Assembly (NCBI GenBank): GCA_948470475.1
Contig: OX419343.1
Location: 6,871,741 to 6,935,740 of the forward strand
Direction: 5' to 3'
Length of the DNA stretch: 64,000 nt
Origin: Galaxea fascicularis
Taxonomy: Eukaryota > Cnidaria > Anthozoa > Scleractinia > Euphylliidae
Under the pieces are notes generated by a model. It was not told where the DNA came from, did not search any database, and saw only the letters and a program-made list of their open reading frames with translations. Every line of letters begins with the position of its first letter. Position 1 is the first letter of the stretch. Positions 21,801-34,277 of this stretch are shown here, piece by piece. The translations under genes and the position numbers were made by a program.

Positions 21801-24800
21801 AAAAGGAGTCCAGAAATCATGTGTAAATGTTTCACGGAACTCCGCCAACATGATTTTTTTTTTATTTAAGCTGTGTGCAAGATTTTAGCAAAGTTGAAAT
21901 TTTGACCAAAACCCAAAGGTGACACCACATGCTCTTGGCTCAAATTTGAATTTGGCTTAAACTTTGCCTATTTCAAAAAGGAGTCTAGAAATCATGTGTA
22001 AATGTTTCACGGAAATCCGACAACATGATTTCTTTTCTTATTTGAGCTGTGTGCAAGATTTTAGCAAAGTTGAAATTTTGACCAAAACCCAAAGGGGGGA
22101 CCACATGCTCTTGGCTCAAATTTTGAATTTGGCTTAAACTTTGCCTATTTCAAAAAGGAGTCTAGAAATCATGTGTAAATGTTTCATGGAACTCCGACAA
22201 CATGATTTGTTTTCTTATTTGAGCTGTGTGCAAGATTTTAGCAAAGTTGAAATTTTGACCAAAACCCAAAGGGGGGACCACATGCTCTTGGCTCAAATTT
22301 TGAATTTGGCTTAAACTTTGCCTATTTCAAAAAGAAGTCTAGAAATCATGTGTAAATGTTTCATGGAACTCCGACAACATGATTTGTTTTCTTATTTGAG
22401 CTGTGTGCAAGATTTTAGCAAAGTTGAAATTTTGACCAAAACCCAAAGGGGGGACCACATGCTCTTGGCTCAAATTTTGAATTTGGCTTAAACTTTGCCT
22501 ATTTCAAAAAGAAGTCTAGAAATCATGTGTAAATGTTTCATGGAACTCCGACAACATGATTTCTTTTCTTATTTGAGCTGTGTGCAAGATTTTAGCAAAG
22601 TTGAAATTTTGACCAAAACCCAAAGGGGGGACCACATGCTCTTGGCTCAAATTTTGAATTTGGCTTAAACTTTGCCTATTTCAAAAAGGAGTCTAGAAAT
22701 CATGTGTAAATGTTTCATGGAACTCCGACAACATGATTTGTTTTCTTATTTGAGCTGTGTGCAAGATTTTAGCAAAGTTGAAATTTTGACCAAAACCCAA
22801 AGGGGGGACCACATGCTCTTGGCTCAAATTTTGAATTTGGCTTAAACTTTGCCTATTTCAAAAAGAAGTCTAGAAATCATGTGTAAATGTTTCATGGAAC
22901 TCCGACAACATGATTTGTTTTCTTATTTGAGCTGTGTGCAAGATTTTAGCAAAGTTGAAATTTTGACTAAAACCCAAAAGGGGGACCACATGCTCTTGGC
23001 TCAAATTTTGAATTTGGCTTAAACTTTGCCTATTTCAAAAAGGAGTCTAGAAATCATGTGTAAATGTTTCACGGAACTCCGCCAACATGATTTTTTTTTT
23101 ATTTAAGCTGTGTGCAAGATTTTAGCAAAGTTGAAATTTTGACCAAAACCCAAAGGTGACACCACATGCTCTTGGCTCAAATTTGAATTTGGCTTAAACT
23201 TTGCCTATTTCAAAAAGGAGTCTAGAAATCATGTGTAAATGTTTCACGGAAATCCGACAACATGATTTCTTTTCTTATTTGAGCTGTGTGCAAGATTTTA
23301 GCAAAGTTGAAATTTTGACCAAAACCCAAAGGGGGGACCACATGCTCTTGGCTCAAATTTTGAATTTGGCTTAAACTTTGCCTATTTCAAAAAGGAGTCT
23401 AGAAATCATGTGTAAATGTTTCATGGAACTCCGACAACATGATTTGTTTTCTTATTTGAGCTGTGTGCAAGATTTTAGCAAAGTTGAAATTTTGACCAAA
23501 ACCCAAAGGGGGGACCACATGCTCTTGGCTCAAATTTTGAATTTGGCTTAAACTTTGCCTATTTCAAAAAGAAGTCTAGAAATCATGTGTAAATGTTTCA
23601 TGGAACTCCGACAACATGATTTCTTTTCTTATTTGAGCTGTGTGCAAGATTTTAGCAAAGTTGAAATTTTGACTAAAACCCAAAGGGGGGACCACATGCT
23701 CTTGGCTCAAATTTTGAATTTGGCTTAAACTTTGCCTATTTCAAAAAGGAGTCTAGAAATCATGTGTAAATGTTTCATGGAACTCCGACAACATGATTTC
23801 TTTTCTTATTTGAGCTGTGTGCAAGATTTTAGCAAAGTTGAAATTTTGACCAAAACCCAAAGGGGGGACCACATGCTCTTGGCTCAAATTTTGAATTTGG
23901 CTTAAACTTTGCCTATTTCAAAAAGGAGTCTAGAAATCATGTGTAAATGTTTCATGGAACGCTGCAAACATGATTTCTTTTTTTATTTGAGCTGTGTGCA
24001 AGATTTTAGCAAAGTTGAAATTTTGACCAAAACCCAAAGGGGGCACCACATGCTCTTGGCTCAAATTTTGAATTTGGCTTAAACTTTGCCTATTTCAAAA
24101 AGGAGTCTAGAAATCATGTGTAAATGTTTCACGGAAATCCGACAACATGATTTCTTTTCTTATTTGAGCTGTGTGCAAGATTTTAGCAAAGTTGAAATTT
24201 TGACCAAAACCCAAAGGGGGGACCACATGCTCTTGGCTCAAATTTTGAATTTGGCTTAAACTTTGCCTATTTCAAAAAGGAGTCTAGAAATCATGTGTAA
24301 ATGTTTCACGGAACTCCGACAACATGATTTGTTTTCTTATTTGAGCTGTGTGCAAGATTTTAGCAAAGTTGAAAGTTTGACTAAAACCCAAAGGGGGGAC
24401 CACATGCTCTTGGCTCAAATTTTGAATTTGGCTTAAACTTTGCCTATTTCAAAAAGGAGTCTAGAAATCATGTGTAAATGTTTCACGGAAATCCGACAAC
24501 ATGATTTCTTTTCTTATTTGAGCTGTGTGCAAGATTTTAGCAAAGTTGAAATTTTGACTAAAACCCAAAGGGGGGACCACATGCTCTTGGCTCAAATTTT
24601 GAATTTGGCTTAAACTTTGCCTATTTCAAAAAGGAGTCTAGAAATCATGTGTAAATGTTTCACGGAACTCCGACAACATGATTTCTTTTCTTATTTGAGC
24701 TGTGTGCAAGATTTTAGCAAAGTTGAAATTTTGACTAAAACCCAAAGGGGGGACCACATGCTCTTGGCTCAAATTTTGAATTTGGCTTAAACTTTGCCTA

Positions 24801-27800
24801 TTTCAAAAAGGAGTCTAGAAATCATGTGTAAATGTTTCACGGAAATCCGACAACATGATTTCTTTTCTTATTTGAGCTGTGTGCAAGATTTTAGCAAAGT
24901 TGAAATTTTGACCAAAACCCAAAGGGGGGACCACATGCTCTTGGCTCAAATTTTGAATTTGGCTTAAACTTTGCCTATTTCAAAAAGGAGTCTAGAAATC
25001 ATGTGTAAATGTTTCACGGAACTCCGACAACATGATTTCTTTTCTTATTTGAGCTGTGTGCAAGATTTTAGCAAAGTTGAAATTTTGACCAAAACCCAAA
25101 GGGGGGACCACATGCTCTTGGCTCAAATTTTGAATTTGGCTTAAACTTTGCCTATTTCAAAAAGAAGTCTAGAAATCATGTGTAAATGTTTCATGGAACT
25201 CCGACAACATGATTTCTTTTCTTATTTGAGCTGTGTGCAAGATTTTAGCAAAGTTGAAATTTTGACCAAAACCCAAAGGGGGGACCACATGCTCTTGGCT
25301 CAAATTTTGAATTTGGCTTAAACTTTGCCTATTTCAAAAAGGAGTCTAGAAATCATGTGTAAATGTTTCATGGAACTCCGACAACATGATTTCTTTTCTT
25401 ATTTGAGCTGTGTGCAAGATTTTAGCAAAGTTGAAATTTTGACTAAAACCCAAAGGGGGGACCACATGCTCTTGGCTCAAATTTTGAATTTGGCTTAATA
25501 TTTGCCTATTTCAAAAAGGAGTCTAGAAATCATGTGTAAATGGTTCATGGAACTCCGACAACATGATTTGTTTTCTTATTTGAGCTGTGTGCAAGATTTT
25601 AGCAAAGTTGAAATTTTGACCAAAACCCAAAGGGGGGACCACATGCTCTTGGCTCAAATTTTGAATTTGGCTTAAACTTTGCCTATTTCAAAAAGGAGTC
25701 TAGAAATCATGTGTAAATGTTTCACAGAACTCCGACAACATGATTTCTTTTCTTATTTGAGCTGTGTGCAAGATTTTAGCAAAGTTGAAATTTTGACCAA
25801 AACCCAAAGGGGGGACCACATGCTCTTGGCTCAAATTTTGAATTTGGCTTAAACTTTGCCTATTTCAAAGAGGAGTCTAGAAATCATGTGTAAATGTTTC
25901 ATGGAACTCCAACAACATGATTTCTTTTCTTATTTGAGCTGTGTGCAAGATTTTAGCAAAGTTGAAATTTTGACGAAAACCTAAAGGGGGGACCACATGC
26001 TCTTGGCTCAAATTTTGAATTTGGCTTAAACTTTGCCTATTTCAAAAAGGAGTCTAGAAATCATGTGTAAATGTTTCACGGAACTCCGACAACATGATTT
26101 GTTTTCTTATTTGAGCTGTGTGCAAGATTTTAGCAAAGTTGAAATTTTGACTAAAACCCAAAGGGGGGACCACATGCTCTTGGCTCAAATTTTGAATTTG
26201 GCTTAAACTTTGCCTATTTCAAAAAGGAGTCTAGAAATCATGTGTAAATGTTTCATGGAACTCCGCCAACATGATTTTTTTTTTTATTTAAGCTGTGTGC
26301 AAGATTTTAGCAAAGTTGAAATTTTGACCAAAACCCAAAGGTGGCACCACATGCTCTTGGCTCAAATTTGAATTTGGCTTAAACTTTGCCTATTTCAAAA
26401 AGGAGTCTAAAATCATGTGTAAATGTTTCACGGAAATCCGACAACATGTTTTCTTTTCTTATTTGAGCTGTGTGCAAGATTTTAGCAAGGTTGAAATTTT
26501 GACCAAAACCCAAAGGGGGGACCACATGCTCTTGGCTCAAATTTTGAATTTGGCTTAAACTTTGCCTATTTCAAAAAGGAGTCTAGAAATCATGTGTAAA
26601 TGTTTCATGGAACTCCGACAACATGATTTGTTCTCTTATTTGAGCTGTGTGCAAGATTTTAGCAAAGTTGAAATTTTGACCAAAACCCAAAGGGGGGACC
26701 ACATGCTCTTGGCTCAAATTTTGAATTTGGCTTAAACTTTCCCTATTTCAAAAAGAAGTCTAGAAATCATGTGTAAATGTTTCATGGAACTCCGACAACA
26801 TGATTTCTTTTCTTATTTGAGCTGTGTGCAAGATTTTAGCAAAGTTGAAATTTTGACTAAAACCCAAAGGGGGGACCACATGCTCTTGGCTCAAATTTGA
26901 ATTTGGCTTTAACTTTGCCTATTTCAAAAAGGAGTCTAGAAATCATGTGTAAATGTTTCATGGAACTCCGAACACATGATTTCTTTTCTTATTTGAGCTG
27001 TGTGCAAGATTTTAGCAAAGTTGAAATTTTGACCAAAACCCAAAGGGGGGACCACATGCTCTTGGCTCAAATTTGAATTTGGCTTAAACTTTGCCTATTT
27101 CAAAAAGGAGTCTAGAAATCATGTGTAAATGTTTCACGAAAATCCGACAACATGATTTGTTTTCTTATTTGAGCTGTGTGCAAGATTTTAGCAAAGTTGA
27201 AATTTTGACCAAAACCCAAAGGGGGCACCACATGCTCTTGGCTCAAATTTTGAATTTGGCTTAAACTTTGCCTATTTCAAAAAGGAGTCTAGAAATCATG
27301 TGTAAATGTTTCACGGAACTCCGACAACATGATTTCTTTTCTTATTTGAGCTGTGTGCAAGATTTTAGCAAAGTTGAAATTTTGACCAAAACCCAAAGGG
27401 GGGACCACATGCTCTTGGCTCAAATTTTGAATTTGGCTTAAACTTTGCCTATTTCAAAAAGGAGTCTAGAAATCATGTGTAAATGTTTCATGGAACTCCG
27501 ACAACATGATTTCTTTTCTTATTTGAGCTGTGTGCAAGATTTTAGCAAAGTTAAAATTTTGACGAAAACCTAAAGGGGGGACCACATGCTCTTGGCTCAA
27601 ATTTTGAATTTGGCTTAAACTTTGCCTATTTCAAAAAGGAGTCTAGAAATCATGTGTAAATGTTTCACGGAACTCCGACAACATGATTTCTTTTCTTATT
27701 TGAGCTGTGTGCAAGATTTTAGCAAAGTTGAAATTTTGACTAAAACCCAAAGGGGGGACCACATGCTCTTGGCTCAAATTTTGAATTTGGCTTAAACTTT

Positions 27801-28374
27801 GCCTTTTTCAAAAAGGAGTCTAGAAATCATGTGTAAATGTTTCATGGAACTCCGCCAACATGATTTTTTTTTTATTTAAGCTGTGTGCAAGATTTTAGCA
27901 AAGTTGAAATTTTGACCAAAACCCAAAGGTGGCACCACATGCTCTTGGCTCAAATTTGAATTTGGCTTAAACTTTGCCTATTTCAAAAAGGAGTCTAGAA
28001 ATCATGTGTAAATGTTTCACGGAACTCCGACAACATGATTTCTTTTCTTATTTGAGCTGTGTGCAAGATTTTAGCAAAGTTGAAATTTTGACCAAAACCC
28101 AAAGGGGGGACCACATGCTCTTGGCTCAAATTTTGAATTTGGCTTAAACTTTGCCTATTTCAAAAAGGAGTCTAGAAATCATGTGTAAATGTTTCATGGA
28201 GGTCCGACAACATGATTTCTTTTCTTATTTGAGCTGTGTGCAAGATTTCAGCAAAGTTGAAATTTTGACCAAAACCCAAAGGGGGGACCACATGCTCTTG
28301 GCTCAAATTTTGAATTTGGCTTAAACTTTGCCTATTTCAAAAAGGAGTCTAGAAATCATGTGTAAATGTTTCAT

Positions 28375-30140
28375 GGAACTCCGACAACATGATTTGTTTT
28401 CTTATTTGAGCTGTGTGCAAGATTTTAGCAAAGTTGAAATTTTGACCAAAACCCAAAGGGGGGACCACATGCTCTTGGCTCAAATTTTGAATTTGGCTTA
28501 AACTTTGCCTATTTCAAAAAGGAGTCTAGAAATCATGTGTAAATGTTTCATGGAACTCCGCCAACATGATTTCTTTTTTTATTTGAGCTGTGTGCAAGAT
28601 TTTAGCAAAGTTGAAATTTTGACTAAAACCCAAAGGTGGCACCACATGCTCTTGGCTCAAATTTGAATTTGGCTTAAACTTTGCCTATTTCAAAAAGGAG
28701 TCTAGAAATCATGTGTAAATGTTTCACGGAACTCCGACAACATGATTTGTTTTCTTATTTGAGCTGTGTGCAAGATTTTAGCAAAGTTGAAATTTTGACC
28801 AAAACCCAAAGGGGGGACCACATTCTCTTGGCTCAAATTTTGAATTTGGCTTAAACTTTGCCTATTTCAAAAAGGAGTCTAGAAATCATGTGTAAATGTT
28901 TCATGGAACTCCGACAACATGATTTGTTTTCTTATTTGAGCTGTGTGCAAGATTTTAGCAAAGTTGAAATTTTGACCAAAACCCAAAGGGGGGACCACAT
29001 GCTCTTGGCTCAAATTTTGAATTTGGCTTAAACTTTGCCTATTTCAAAAAGGAGTCTAGAAATCATGTGTAAATGTTTCATGGAACTCCGACAACATGAT
29101 TTCTTTTCTTATTTGAGCTGTGTGCAAGATTTCAGCAAAGTTGAAATTTTGACCAAAACCCAAAGGGGGGACCACATGCTCTTGGCTCAAATTTTGAATT
29201 TGGCTTAAACTTTGCCTATTTCAAAAAGGAGTCTAGAAATCATGTGTAAATGTTTCATGGAACTCCGACAACATGATTTGTTTTCTTATTTGAGCTGTGT
29301 GCAAGATTTTAGCAAAGTTGAAATTTTGACCAAAACCCAAAGGGGGGACCACATGCTCTTGGCTCAAATTTTGAATTTGGCTTAAACTTTGCCTATTTCA
29401 AAAAGGAGTCTAGAAATCATGTGTAAATGTTTCATGGAACTCCGCCAACATGATTTCTTTTTTTATTTGAGCTGTGTGCAAGATTTTAGCAAAGTTGAAA
29501 TTTTGACTAAAACCCAAAGGTGGCACCACATGCTCTTGGCTCAAATTTGAATTTGGCTTAAACTTTGCCTATTTCAAAAAGGAGTCTAGAAATCATGTGT
29601 AAATGTTTCACGGAACTCCGACAACATGATTTGTTTTCTTATTTGAGCTGTGTGCAAGATTTTAGCAAAGTTGAAATTTTGACCAAAACCCAAAGGGGGG
29701 ACCACATTCTCTTGGCTCAAATTTTGAATTTGGCTTAAACTTTGCCTATTTCAAAAAGGAGTCTAGAAATCATGTGTAAATGTTTCATGGAACTCCGACA
29801 ACATGATTTGTTTTCTTATTTGAGCTGTGTGCAAGATTTTAGCAAAGTTGAAATTTTGACCAAAACCCAAAGGGGGGACCACATGCTCTTGGCTCAAATT
29901 TTGAATTTGGCTTAAACTTTGCCTATTTCAAAAAGGAGTCTAGAAATCATGTGTAAATGTTTCATGGAACTCCGACAACATGATTTGTTTTCTTATTTGA
30001 GCTGTGTGCAAGATTTTAGCAAAGTTGAAATTTTGACCAAAACCCAAAGGGGGGACCACATGCTCTTGGCTCAAATTTTGAATTTGGCTTAAACTTTGCC
30101 TATTTCAAAAAGGAGTCTAGAAATCATGTGTAAATGTTTC
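28375..30140 (+). repeat. Five-monomer higher-order repeat (884 bp), two copies
   Basis: The rare word CACATTCTCTTGG occurs at an offset of 884 bp (CATTCTC at 28821 and 29705). The surrounding monomers follow the same order, including an ATTTCAGCAAAG variant and a CCGCCAAC/GGTGGCACC monomer. The same 884-bp spacing recurs at 44977 and 45861. Confidence 0.65.
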
Positions 30141-30717
30141 ATGGAACTCCGCCAACATGATTTTTTTTTTTTTTAAGCTGTGTGCAAGATTTTAGGAAAG
30201 TTGAAATTTTGACCAAAACCCAAAGGTGGCACCACATGCTCTTGGCTCAAATTTGAATTTGGCTTAAACTTTGCCTATTTCAAAAAGGAGTCTAGAAATC
30301 ATGTGTAAACGTTTCACGGAAATCCGACAACATGATTTCTTTTCTTATTTGAGCTGTGTGCAAGATTTTAGCAAAGTTGAAATTTTGACCAAAACCCAAA
30401 GGGGGGACCACATGCTCTTGGCTCAAATTTTGAATTTGGCTTAAACTTTGCCTATTTCAAAAAGGAGTCTAGAAATCATGTGTAAATGTTTCATGGAACT
30501 CCGACAACATGATTTGTTTTCTTATTTGAGCTGTGTGCAAGATTTTAGCAAAGTTGAAATTTTGACCAAAACCCAAAGGGGGGACCACATGCTCTTGGCT
30601 CAAATTTTGAATTTGGCTTAAACTTTGCCTATTTCAAAAAGAAGTCTAGAAATTATGTGTAAATGTTTCATGGAACTCCGACAACATGATTTCTTTTCTT
30701 ATTTGAGCTGTGTGCAA

Positions 30718-30989
30718 CAATCTTGGACAAAACCGTTGAGAAAATTGAGCTCCAAAGTCTCTTTTTGTGAGAACACTAACAACCGAGTTTCACCACCCCC
30801 CTCCCCCTATTCAATGTTGTTTGTGGCTCCTAAACGTTTGCCTAAGAATTGCGGCTTCCTAAATTCAACATTGAATAGGGGGAGGGGGAGGGGGAAGTTA
30901 CTATAGTAATACTGTTGAGCCAGAGGTTTTCGTGAACGATTTTTGGGCGCGAAGAGGCCAGTTTTCTCAAGTAGTTTTGTCCAAGATTG
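30718..30989. mobile_element. 272-bp foldback/MITE-like element, copy 1
   Basis: The termini CAATCTTGGACAAAAC and GTTTTGTCCAAGATTG are perfect 16-bp inverted repeats. Partial arm homology continues inwards (TTGAGAAAA words on both arms). A second perfect 21-bp inverted pair lies at 30799-30819 and 30866-30886, in the C-rich and G-rich tracts, around a 46-nt loop. There is no coding capacity. The superfamily is not assignable from these ends. Confidence 0.75.
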
Positions 30990-32361
30990 TATAACAGTGA
31001 AGTTGTGGAAAACGTGTGACGCACGCACTCCAGTAAGCTGCTTTTGCCATTGATTATTGGAAAATGTGGTCTTAAAAAATTCCAGTTGATTAGACAAGAA
31101 GTTATGTGTTATTTAGAGAAACTATGCGTATTTTTTGAGACTCCTAGAAAGCATTTGCCTTGATGGTTCTCTGCTGTTAAAGTAACAATGGAGAGTAGCA
31201 TGTTTAATACGGGCTAAATTGACGCACAAAGGCAGTTGAACATTGCATTTTCAGCACTCGATAAGGGAGTGGAAGCTGTGAAGGTGGTGGAAACGTGTAC
31301 TTAACAGTGCCTGCAATACACACTATTGGCCTAGAAACTGATTTTCAGCATGCCCAATAGCAAAACTGATACAACTTTCTTGGCTTGCGAAAGCTATCGA
31401 GGCGACCGATGACGGTATGTTCGTCACCATTTCACCAAAGTAAAAGATACAAACTGTTTCAGTAGTTAGGTGTAAAATGCACATTTGTTAGTGCCAAACA
31501 GGTTACAGCAAAGCGATGCTCTTGGGATTAACACCGAAGGACGTTTAAGTCACGTAATTACATAATTTTCTTGTCACAATGTATTCCGTGCGTGACACAA
31601 GTCTCGCGAGTGTGAATCGTGTGTTGCAGTGGACTAAATGCTGCTATCGCCTCACAGGAAAACCAAATATGTCATTTTTGGATCCACACAATGATTAATA
31701 GGGTTAGATACTTGGATTTGGGACGATTAACAGGACGAACTATTGGCATTTCAACGATTAACAACGGTTAACAGTGGTTTTTCACTAAAGAGAACTGATA
31801 GTCTATTGTCTTGCATAGCATCTGTTGTTAACCGTTAAAATTGTCTGTTAATCGTTGTTTTATCGATTCATGTTGTGTGTTTTGCTAAGTTAACCGTCAT
31901 ATACCGAATGGGATGCTTAGATATCTGCTAATAAAGCCGCTTAATGAAACATGTGTTGCCGGGATTTGGAGTGGCCGTTCCCGCGGGATGAGGCCACTGG
32001 AGAGAAAAATTTGCCATCGCACACTCATTAGTTACGTTTCACATTTATCAGTAATGTCTTTATTAAGACAAATGACCTAATGCCTTGCCCAGCATAAGGA
32101 CTAATGCCATAAGTGACAGAAATCTGGCTTTGCAAAATAGCCGTTTTTCTCGTATACCGCGACCGGTACACGCCATTTGCTGAAATTTCATCAGAACTTG
32201 GGGATCTCCTTTTACATGTAGGATCAATATATTTCCACGAAATAAAAATATTAAACCAACACAGCTCTATTTTATAACAGGCCCAGATGGGTGACTAAAA
32301 TCAGCTCCTTAGTCCTTCCAACTCGTGCGCTACAAAGGAAATTCCCAAAAGGTCTCGTACA
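30990..32361. repeat. 1372-bp spacer of the 1644-bp unit, copy 1
   Basis: No protein or RNA gene is recognised. Visible structures are a cluster of TTAAC/GTTAA dyads bounded by CGATTAACAG (31724-31733) and its complement CTGTTAATCG (31845-31854), and a nested palindrome at 31970-31998 (AGTGGCC, central CCCGCGGG, GGCCACT). Copies 2 (32634-34005) and 3 (34278-35649) are virtually identical. Confidence 0.7.
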
Positions 32362-32633
32362 CAATCTTGGACAAAACCGTTGAGAAAATTGAGCTCCAAA
32401 GTCTCTTTTTGTGAGAACACTAACAACCGAGTTTCACCACCCCCCTCCCCCTATTCAATGTTGTTTGTGGCTCCTAAACGTTTGCCTAAGAATTGCGGCT
32501 TCCTAAATTCAACATTGAATAGGGGGAGGGGGAGGGGGAAGTTACTATAGTAATACTGTTGAGCCAGAGGTTTTCGTGAACGATTTTTGGGCGCGAAGAG
32601 GCCAGTTTTCTCAAGTAGTTTTGTCCAAGATTG
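32362..32633. mobile_element. 272-bp foldback/MITE-like element, copy 2
   Basis: I see no difference from copy 1. It is flanked by CGTACA on the left and TATAAC on the right, which do not form an obvious target duplication. Internal copies therefore may not be independent insertions. Confidence 0.75.
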
Positions 32634-34005
32634 TATAACAGTGAAGTTGTGGAAAACGTGTGACGCACGCACTCCAGTAAGCTGCTTTTGCCATTGATTA
32701 TTGGAAAATGTGGTCTTAAAAAATTCCAGTTGATTAGACAAGAAGTTATGTGTTATTTAGAGAAACTATGCGTATTTTTTGAGACTCCTAGAAAGCATTT
32801 GCCTTGATGGTTCTCTGCTGTTAAAGTAACAATGGAGAGTAGCATGTTTAATACGGGCTAAATTGACGCACAAAGGCAGTTGAACATTGCATTTTCAGCA
32901 CTCGATAAGGGAGTGGAAGCTGTGAAGGTGGTGGAAACGTGTACTTAACAGTGCCTGCAATACACACTATTGGCCTAGAAACTGATTTTCAGCATGCCCA
33001 ATAGCAAAACTGATACAACTTTCTTGGCTTGCGAAAGCTATCGAGGCGACCGATGACGGTATGTTCGTCACCATTTCACCAAAGTAAAAGATACAAACTG
33101 TTTCAGTAGTTAGGTGTAAAATGCACATTTGTTAGTGCCAAACAGGTTACAGCAAAGCGATGCTCTTGGGATTAACACCGAAGGACGTTTAAGTCACGTA
33201 ATTACATAATTTTCTTGTCACAATGTATTCCGTGCGTGACACAAGTCTCGCGAGTGTGAATCGTGTGTTGCAGTGGACTAAATGCTGCTATCGCCTCACA
33301 GGAAAACCAAATATGTCATTTTTGGATCCACACAATGATTAATAGGGTTAGATACTTGGATTTGGGACGATTAACAGGACGAACTATTGGCATTTCAACG
33401 ATTAACAACGGTTAACAGTGGTTTTTCACTAAAGAGAACTGATAGTCTATTGTCTTGCATAGCATCTGTTGTTAACCGTTAAAATTGTCTGTTAATCGTT
33501 GTTTTATCGATTCATGTTGTGTGTTTTGCTAAGTTAACCGTCATATACCGAATGGGATGCTTAGATATCTGCTAATAAAGCCGCTTAATGAAACATGTGT
33601 TGCCGGGATTTGGAGTGGCCGTTCCCGCGGGATGAGGCCACTGGAGAGAAAAATTTGCCATCGCACACTCATTAGTTACGTTTCACATTTATCAGTAATG
33701 TCTTTATTAAGACAAATGACCTAATGCCTTGCCCAGCATAAGGACTAATGCCATAAGTGACAGAAATCTGGCTTTGCAAAATAGCCGTTTTTCTCGTATA
33801 CCGCGACCGGTACACGCCATTTGCTGAAATTTCATCAGAACTTGGGGATCTCCTTTTACATGTAGGATCAATATATTTCCACGAAATAAAAATATTAAAC
33901 CAACACAGCTCTATTTTATAACAGGCCCAGATGGGTGACTAAAATCAGCTCCTTAGTCCTTCCAACTCGTGCGCTACAAAGGAAATTCCCAAAAGGTCTC
34001 GTACA

Positions 34006-34277
34006 CAATCTTGGACAAAACCGTTGAGAAAATTGAGCTCCAAAGTCTCTTTTTGTGAGAACACTAACAACCGAGTTTCACCACCCCCCTCCCCCTATTC
34101 AATGTTGTTTGTGGCTCCTAAACGTTTGCCTAAGAATTGCGGCTTCCTAAATTCAACATTGAATAGGGGGAGGGGGAGGGGGAAGTTACTATAGTAATAC
34201 TGTTGAGCCAGAGGTTTTCGTGAACGATTTTTGGGCGCGAAGAGGCCAGTTTTCTCAAGTAGTTTTGTCCAAGATTG
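34006..34277. mobile_element. 272-bp foldback/MITE-like element, copy 3
   Basis: I see no difference from copies 1 and 2, and it has the same flanks as copy 2. Confidence 0.75.

Larger units (their letters stand above)
13810..30717 (+). repeat. 177-bp satellite array, left part (about 95 monomers)
   Basis: Head-to-tail monomers of 177 bp. One unit runs AACTTTGCCTATTTCAAAAA ... GAATTTGGCTTA. Landmarks are GGAGTCTAGAAATCATGTG, CTCCGACAACATGATTT, a T-rich TTCTTTTCTTATTTGAGC and a GGGGGGACCACATG block. The left edge is sharp: the first copy (13827 onwards) is the most diverged of its neighbours. Monomers differ by a few diagnostic sites, such as CACGGAAATCC against CATGGAACTCC, GATTTC against GATTTG, and GGAGTC against GAAGTC. 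Because 177 is 59 codons, one plus frame reads 58 codons and then TAA in each unit, but frequent 1-base indels argue against coding. The length is close to a nucleosome repeat and similar to centromeric satellites, so a heterochromatic or centromeric role is plausible but unproven. Confidence 0.97.

Noticed and set aside
30625..30906. 93-codon plus-strand frame running from satellite into the 5.2-kb block
   Set aside because: It is a chance fusion of the satellite's open frame with the foldback element across the insertion junction. No motif, and it exists only because of the insertion.
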